Assembly: GCA_017552705.1 (NCBI GenBank)
Contig: JAFZOY010000026.1
Location: 1 to 46,919, forward strand
Length of the DNA stretch: 46,919 bases
From: Bacteroidales bacterium
Lineage (GTDB): Bacteria > Bacteroidota > Bacteroidia > Bacteroidales > UBA1715
Direction of reading: 5' to 3'
Numbering within the stretch: position 1 is the stretch's first letter; each line of letters starts with the position of its first letter. The notes beneath the pieces were generated by a model, which saw only the letters and a program-made list of their open reading frames with translations, had not been told where the DNA came from and ran no database searches. Shown here in pieces: positions 43,041-46,919 of this stretch. The translations under genes were made by a program, and so were the position numbers.

Positions 43041-44693
43041 ATGTATAGCAAACCGTCGTTTCAAACATTCATACTTTCGCTTATATTTTCCTGCGCAGTA
43101 TTGCAGGGTTTTGCCCAAGCAACGCACCCCGACAAGCCAAAACTCATTGTGCTTGTGGTGGTTGAGCAAATGCGATATGAATATTTGGAACGATTCAGCA
43201 CACATTTTTCAAGCGGTGGATTCAAAAAAATCATCACATCGGGCGTGCATTGCGTCGATGCGCACGTGAATTTTTCGTACGGACAAAGTGCATCAGGGTT
43301 TGCATCGATTTCCACAGGGACTACTCCATCAAACCATGGCATCATAGGGAACTCATGGTACAACCGAAAAACTAAGTCGAGAGTAAACTGCGTTTCCGAC
43401 GACCATTACCTCAGTATCGGCGTCGATGCACACGATGAATATCAGGTTTCCGCAAAGAAAATGCTTGCCACCACCTACGGCGATGAATTGCTTTCGCAGA
43501 GCTTCGGGCGTTACCGCTCCTACTCCATCAGCCTCGACCAGCAGGCAGCAGTGCTCTGTGCAGGCCATTGGTCAGACGGCGTTTATTGGCTCGACGAATA
43601 CAGCGGCGAATGGATGAGCGGTACATATTATAATAATGTATTACCCTCGTGGCTCAATTCTTTCAACAATAAAGGTCTGGGCAACGTGTACGCAAACCGT
43701 ACGTGGAACACATTTTTGCCAATGCACACCTACAAAGAATCAACTCGCGACGACGCAAAATACGAAATCGGCATCCGCAACCAAAACACGTTTCCGTATT
43801 TTCTGCAAAAACTAAAAGATCCGTACAAACCATACAAAATACTGAAATGCACGCCCTACGGCAATTCCTACACGAAGGACATGGCAATAGAACTGATTGA
43901 AAAAGAACAACTTGGAAAACGACAAAGTGTTGATTTTCTGACTATTGCCTACACAGCAACCGAAGAAATCGGAAACCGATTCGGTTGTTTGTCAAAAGAA
44001 GTTGAAGACACCTACATCCGTCTTGATTTTGAACTGATGTTTTTCCTTAATTATTTGGAAACACACATCGGGAAAGACAATTTCCTCTTTATTTTAACCT
44101 CGAACCACGGAATGTCAATTTCACCAAAATGCGAATCACAAAAATCAATGAAATTGGGAACATTCAAACCCGTTGAAACCATGTACCTTATCGACAAGCA
44201 TCTTGACGTGACGTATGGCGAGGACAATTGGATTGAACATTATCAGGATTTGCAGATATATCTGAATACCAACACAATAAAAAAACACGATCTGACAGTT
44301 GCCGAAGTTGAAGACGATTGCTGTGAATTTATCGCCCAACTTTCGGGAATCCAGTCGGCAATAGGCTCCGTATGGCTCGCCGACCACAATTTCTGTTCGA
44401 ACGCCACATTCAAATTAGTTGACAATACCTACAATATAGAACGTTCGGGAAACATTTTCATCACGCTCAAACCTGGCTGGGGCGAGCAAACCGTGGAATC
44501 CGTAGGCTCACATATTTCGCCTTACAACTACGATACACACGTACCATTATTATGGTATGGTTGGAAAATGGAACCAAAAATTATGAAACAACCAATAGAA
44601 ATTACCGATATTATCGTAACTTTGTCGGAAATTACAAAAACAGCGAGGCCAAATATGGCAACAGGAAAAGTAATTGACGGGTTATATAAATGA
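43041..44693 (+). CDS. PafA-family (alkaline phosphatase superfamily) protein with degenerate active site
   Basis: A 550-residue exported protein (signal peptide 1-25) with the overall layout of PafA-type alkaline phosphatases. Landmarks: VVVEQMRYEYLERF, the nucleophile loop before STGTTPSNHGIIGNSWYN, SLDQQAAVLCAGH, TATEEIGNRFGCLSKEVEDTY, ILTSNHG and YNYDTHVPLLWYG. Aligned by these landmarks with Elizabethkingia PafA, zinc ligands and catalytic residues are mostly replaced: Asp38 by Glu42, Thr79 by Ser83, Lys162/Arg164 by Asp166/Gln168, Asp305 by Glu308, His309 by Asn312 and Asp352 by Asn355. Asn104, His356 and the late His are kept. It probably does not work as an ordinary phosphatase. It overlaps the downstream barrel gene by 4 bases. 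Confidence 0.85.
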   Translation: MYSKPSFQTFILSLIFSCAVLQGFAQATHPDKPKLIVLVVVEQMRYEYLERFSTHFSSGGFKKIITSGVHCVDAHVNFSYGQSASGFASISTGTTPSNHGIIGNSWYNRKTKSRVNCVSDDHYLSIGVDAHDEYQVSAKKMLATTYGDELLSQSFGRYRSYSISLDQQAAVLCAGHWSDGVYWLDEYSGEWMSGTYYNNVLPSWLNSFNNKGLGNVYANRTWNTFLPMHTYKESTRDDAKYEIGIRNQNTFPYFLQKLKDPYKPYKILKCTPYGNSYTKDMAIELIEKEQLGKRQSVDFLTIAYTATEEIGNRFGCLSKEVEDTYIRLDFELMFFLNYLETHIGKDNFLFILTSNHGMSISPKCESQKSMKLGTFKPVETMYLIDKHLDVTYGEDNWIEHYQDLQIYLNTNTIKKHDLTVAEVEDDCCEFIAQLSGIQSAIGSVWLADHNFCSNATFKLVDNTYNIERSGNIFITLKPGWGEQTVESVGSHISPYNYDTHVPLLWYGWKMEPKIMKQPIEITDIIVTLSEITKTARPNMATGKVIDGLYK

Positions 44694-45436
44694 AAAAATT
44701 ACTGATTTTCATATCGTTACTTTGTATGCTTTCTTCTGTTTTCGGACAGGAAAGGCACAAAAGAGTATATTTTACCGACCCGGGAGAATTGATTTTCCAA
44801 TTCACACAAACAAATATTGAGGACAATACGGCGCAAAATGGCGTTCGCACGTCATATTTCACGAATGTTCCGTATTTTATGAACATCAACTACAACAACC
44901 ATTTCGGATTGATGCCTGGTATTTCCATAAAAAATATTGGTATCAAAACAAAAAACGAACAGGTTGTACGCAACAGCGACACAATCACATACGACCACAT
45001 CAAACGACGTGTATTCACAGCAGGGCTTTCGTTTGCGGCAAAAGCAGGCTGGTTCGACAAAGGCAGCTGGTTTTATGCTGGCGGCGGTATTGACTGGGCA
45101 TTTCATTTCCGTCAGAAATTATATGAAACAGCGGGTAACAAAAAAGTCACAAAAGAAGGAGAATGGATCAGCGACGCCACGCCAAACCTGATTCCATCGG
45201 CATTCGTAGGCATACAGACACCTATTTCGCTCAACATAAAAGCGACCTATTATTTCAACGATTTTCTTAACAAAGATTACAATGGCGCTTTGGGAGATTT
45301 CAGCAAAATCACTCAATCGCAATTATTTACATTATCGTTTTCAATAATTTTGAAAGAACGAATAGAAGCACATAACCAACATGCGCCAGAATTTCAGTTT
45401 GACCAACATAAAAAAAATAAGACAATAGATTTATGA
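44690..45436 (+). CDS. Outer-membrane beta-barrel protein, function unknown
   Basis: A 248-residue exported protein. Signal peptide 1-19 (ends VFGQ). The remainder alternates amphipathic strands (FMNINYNNHFGLMPGISIKNIGI; RVFTAGLSFAAKAGWF; SWFYAGGGIDWAFHF; FTLSFSIILKERI), consistent with an 8- to 10-stranded barrel, plus a short polar tail. Family not recognised with confidence; a distant link to PorT-like barrels is possible. Its start overlaps the stop of the PafA-like gene (ATGA), so the two are probably made together and may interact. Confidence 0.72.
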   Translation: MKKLLIFISLLCMLSSVFGQERHKRVYFTDPGELIFQFTQTNIEDNTAQNGVRTSYFTNVPYFMNINYNNHFGLMPGISIKNIGIKTKNEQVVRNSDTITYDHIKRRVFTAGLSFAAKAGWFDKGSWFYAGGGIDWAFHFRQKLYETAGNKKVTKEGEWISDATPNLIPSAFVGIQTPISLNIKATYYFNDFLNKDYNGALGDFSKITQSQLFTLSFSIILKERIEAHNQHAPEFQFDQHKKNKTIDL

Positions 45437-45616
45437 TTCCCAAAAACGGATAATTCTATGCTTGCCGAAACTTTTTATATGGAAAAAGAGTCTTTTATTG
45501 AAAGAAATTATGATTTTTGTAGAAAAAAAACGACTTTTTGCAAAAAAAGTGGATTTATTTTCACGATTTGACAAAAATTATATTATTTTTATGCTGAAAA
45601 ACTATTGATTACAAAT

Positions 45617-46324
45617 ATGGTAAGTAAAAAAAGTTCAAAGGACAGAAGCTACGAGCTGAAAAAGTTAAAGGCTGAATGCGTTGCGGAGGAAAACAACCGC
45701 TATAACATTTCACAGGCCAAACGTAAGACTGGTAGTGGTGAAGTCCCTACTGGCAACACTGGTTTGAAAACCACAAAAAGTGAAGTTTTTATTTTCTTAG
45801 TAGGTCCTGAAGATACGACAAAACCTATCCAAGAGCAATTCAAGAGCACACGAAGCTACAAAAAGACAAAATCGTTTGTTGACGCTGCTTCGGCAAAGAA
45901 TTTCCTTGATGTATCCAAGTTTCCTAACAATTCCATCATCATTCTTATTCTTGTAACTCCAGATTTCACAAAAGAAGAAGATTTACAAAAGGAATTAAAT
46001 GTGATTTCTCAAATCAAGGCGGAAGATCCAAGTATGGATATTATGCTCCTCACTTCAGAACAAGTTTCTTCGGGAACTGTTGATTTTGTTGTGCAACGTT
46101 CAAGCGAAGCTTTCGGTAAAATCATCACTAACATTACGTGGGCTATCCGTGAGCAAGACAGAATCCGTCGCCAGGTTGAATCAAAACAATTCATTAAAAT
46201 GGCGATTATCGTATTTGTGTCTTTCTTCGTATTCATATTCGCATTGGACTTCATCACAGGTATGATGGACACAAATCCAAACCCATCAGGTGTACTTGGT
46301 ATCGTTCCAATTCCTCACGAATAA
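45617..46324 (+). CDS. Receiver-like domain protein with C-terminal membrane anchor
   Basis: A 235-residue protein. A TTG at 45605 could add four residues, but ATG 45617 is the likelier start. A basic, disordered N-terminus (1-52) precedes a domain with the alpha/beta order of response-regulator receivers (about 55-178): strands EVFIFLVG, SIIILILVTP, MDIMLLTS and VDFVVQ. The acidic pocket is not kept: strand 1 ends GPED, and the phospho-acceptor position after strand 3 reads V-T-P. A single transmembrane helix (about 194-214) and a short proline-rich tail end the protein. It is inferred to be a pseudo-receiver held at the inner membrane. A clear terminator follows; no kinase is nearby. Confidence 0.7.
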   Translation: MVSKKSSKDRSYELKKLKAECVAEENNRYNISQAKRKTGSGEVPTGNTGLKTTKSEVFIFLVGPEDTTKPIQEQFKSTRSYKKTKSFVDAASAKNFLDVSKFPNNSIIILILVTPDFTKEEDLQKELNVISQIKAEDPSMDIMLLTSEQVSSGTVDFVVQRSSEAFGKIITNITWAIREQDRIRRQVESKQFIKMAIIVFVSFFVFIFALDFITGMMDTNPNPSGVLGIVPIPHE

Positions 46325-46348
46325 ATTCGTTTCATTTTTTATAATGAG

Positions 46349-46386
46349 AAAGGCAGTCGGAAATTTCCAACTGCCTTTTTATTTTT
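46349..46386 (+). terminator. Terminator after the receiver-like gene
   Basis: A 9-bp stem AAAGGCAGT/ACTGCCTTT enclosing a further self-complementary GGAAATTTCC, followed by a T-rich run. Confidence 0.88.
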
Positions 46387-46477
46387 TTATACTGAAAATA
46401 TTTCTTCTATTCCACAGAGCGCAAGCGGTTTGACAACAGAACAAAAATGTAAAGGTATGAAAGTTTTTTGAAAAAAG

Positions 46478-46507
46478 TTTGTTTTTTATTAAAAAATTTT
46501 ACCTTTG
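46478..46507 (+). promoter_or_regulatory. Promoter of the lytic-transglycosylase-like gene
   Basis: TTTG (46478-46481), 18 bases, then TACCTTTG (46500-46507), 22 bases before the ATG. Both elements and spacing match the Bacteroidota form. Confidence 0.7.
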
Positions 46508-46529
46508 CCTCGTTTTTAATAGAAGATAT

Positions 46530-46919
46530 ATGCGCAAATTGTTCAGTATCAACGAGGTAAAAACTACCATCACAGCGATTACAGGAATCATTCTACTCTG
46601 TTGCCCTCTTGCAATCTCAGATAGAGAAATTGATTTAACCGAATTCGAAGACGAACCAGTCGAAATCGAATTGGATTACATCAATTACCAAGATTTATAC
46701 ACCCGTATCGCACACATTGAGTCAAGACAAAACTACGACGTGGCAAACAAAACAAGAACAGTCGGAAAATATCAAGCCGGGAAAGCTGCCCTGCTCGAAT
46801 TTGGCTACACCGAAGAACAAGTGCAGGCAATCTACGACTCGTTCGACACGGTTTACACAGCCAAAGGACACGCCCGCTACCACTTCGACGTGAACACATT
46901 TCCTCCTGAAGACCAGGAA
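46530..46919 (+). CDS. Lysozyme/transglycosylase-like protein, 3' end outside window
   Basis: The first 130 codons of a gene cut by the right edge. A hydrophobic segment (about 10-29) acts as signal or anchor, followed by an acidic stretch (about 31-50). From YTRIAHIESRQNYDV the sequence resembles SLT-type lysozyme-fold domains: Glu in AHIES is the expected catalytic acid, followed by VGKYQAG and a helix ending near FPPEDQE, a motif also seen in that group. Cell-wall cleavage is inferred; the rest of the domain is needed to confirm it. Confidence 0.7.
   Translation, partial: MRKLFSINEVKTTITAITGIILLCCPLAISDREIDLTEFEDEPVEIELDYINYQDLYTRIAHIESRQNYDVANKTRTVGKYQAGKAALLEFGYTEEQVQAIYDSFDTVYTAKGHARYHFDVNTFPPEDQE

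Overview
This is a chromosomal window of about 47 kb from a member of the Bacteroidota, most likely an uncultured Bacteroidales. The evidence is consistent. There are type IX secretion sorting domains of both kinds (type A on a C25 protease and on a small prodomain protein, type B on a CHU-type repeat protein). The gliding/secretion lipoprotein gene gldH lies next to a PSP1/RicT gene. A pyrophosphate-dependent phosphofructokinase, many lipoproteins with relaxed lipoboxes, and promoters of the Bacteroidota form (TTTG or TTG, about 18-20 bases, then TAnnTTTG) are also present. Base composition is moderately AT-rich. No plasmid, prophage, IS element, integrase or CRISPR array is seen.

Layout. 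Positions 1-4254 (minus strand) hold a tight four-gene operon of exported proteins: an orphan subtilase-prodomain/T9SS protein, an S74-like tail-fibre-domain protein, a C25 (gingipain-family) protease and a lipoprotein that runs off the left edge. Then come pfp (minus), a lipoprotein plus CHU/type B protein pair (plus), and alaS and argS transcribed divergently. argS is followed by a tandem ABC ATPase of ModF type, a DASS (SLC13) anion/Na+ symporter with a palindromic operator-like site, a porin-like barrel, and an overlapping trio (unknown protein, secreted esterase-like hydrolase, EamA exporter). Transketolase, rsmE, tRNA-Lys(UUU) and the ricT-gldH-trmB operon follow. From 27.4 to 32.7 kb there is a GH130 glycoside phosphorylase and two paralogous, repeat-bearing surface proteins whose C-terminal C-type-lectin-like (FISUMP-type) domains end in strikingly divergent, NNC-codon-rich tails before a conserved end. 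The 32.7-33.9 kb stretch is an accessory island with two look-alike promoter/mini-transcript/terminator cassettes, a 135-residue orphan gene and a possible 58-residue antisense ORF. The rest is mostly housekeeping: ileS-traR-lspA, a radical SAM protein and a NUDIX hydrolase, class II aldolase, an M23 peptidase, nadC with a PafA-like protein and a barrel protein, a membrane-tethered receiver-like protein, and the start of a lytic-transglycosylase-like protein at the right edge.

How the genes fit together: pfp, fba and tkt are separate central-carbon units. The aminoacyl-tRNA synthetases, tRNA-Lys, trmB, rsmE and traR form a translation and growth-control background. The exported T9SS clients (C25 protease, prodomain protein, CHU protein) and gldH point to an active type IX secretion system. 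The items most worth following up are (i) the paired lectin-fold proteins with variable tails, which look like diversity-generating-retroelement targets although no reverse transcriptase is in the window, (ii) a PafA-family protein in which nearly every catalytic residue is replaced, (iii) a subtilase prodomain with no protease attached, sitting beside a cysteine protease, and (iv) the twin small-transcript cassettes upstream of ileS.
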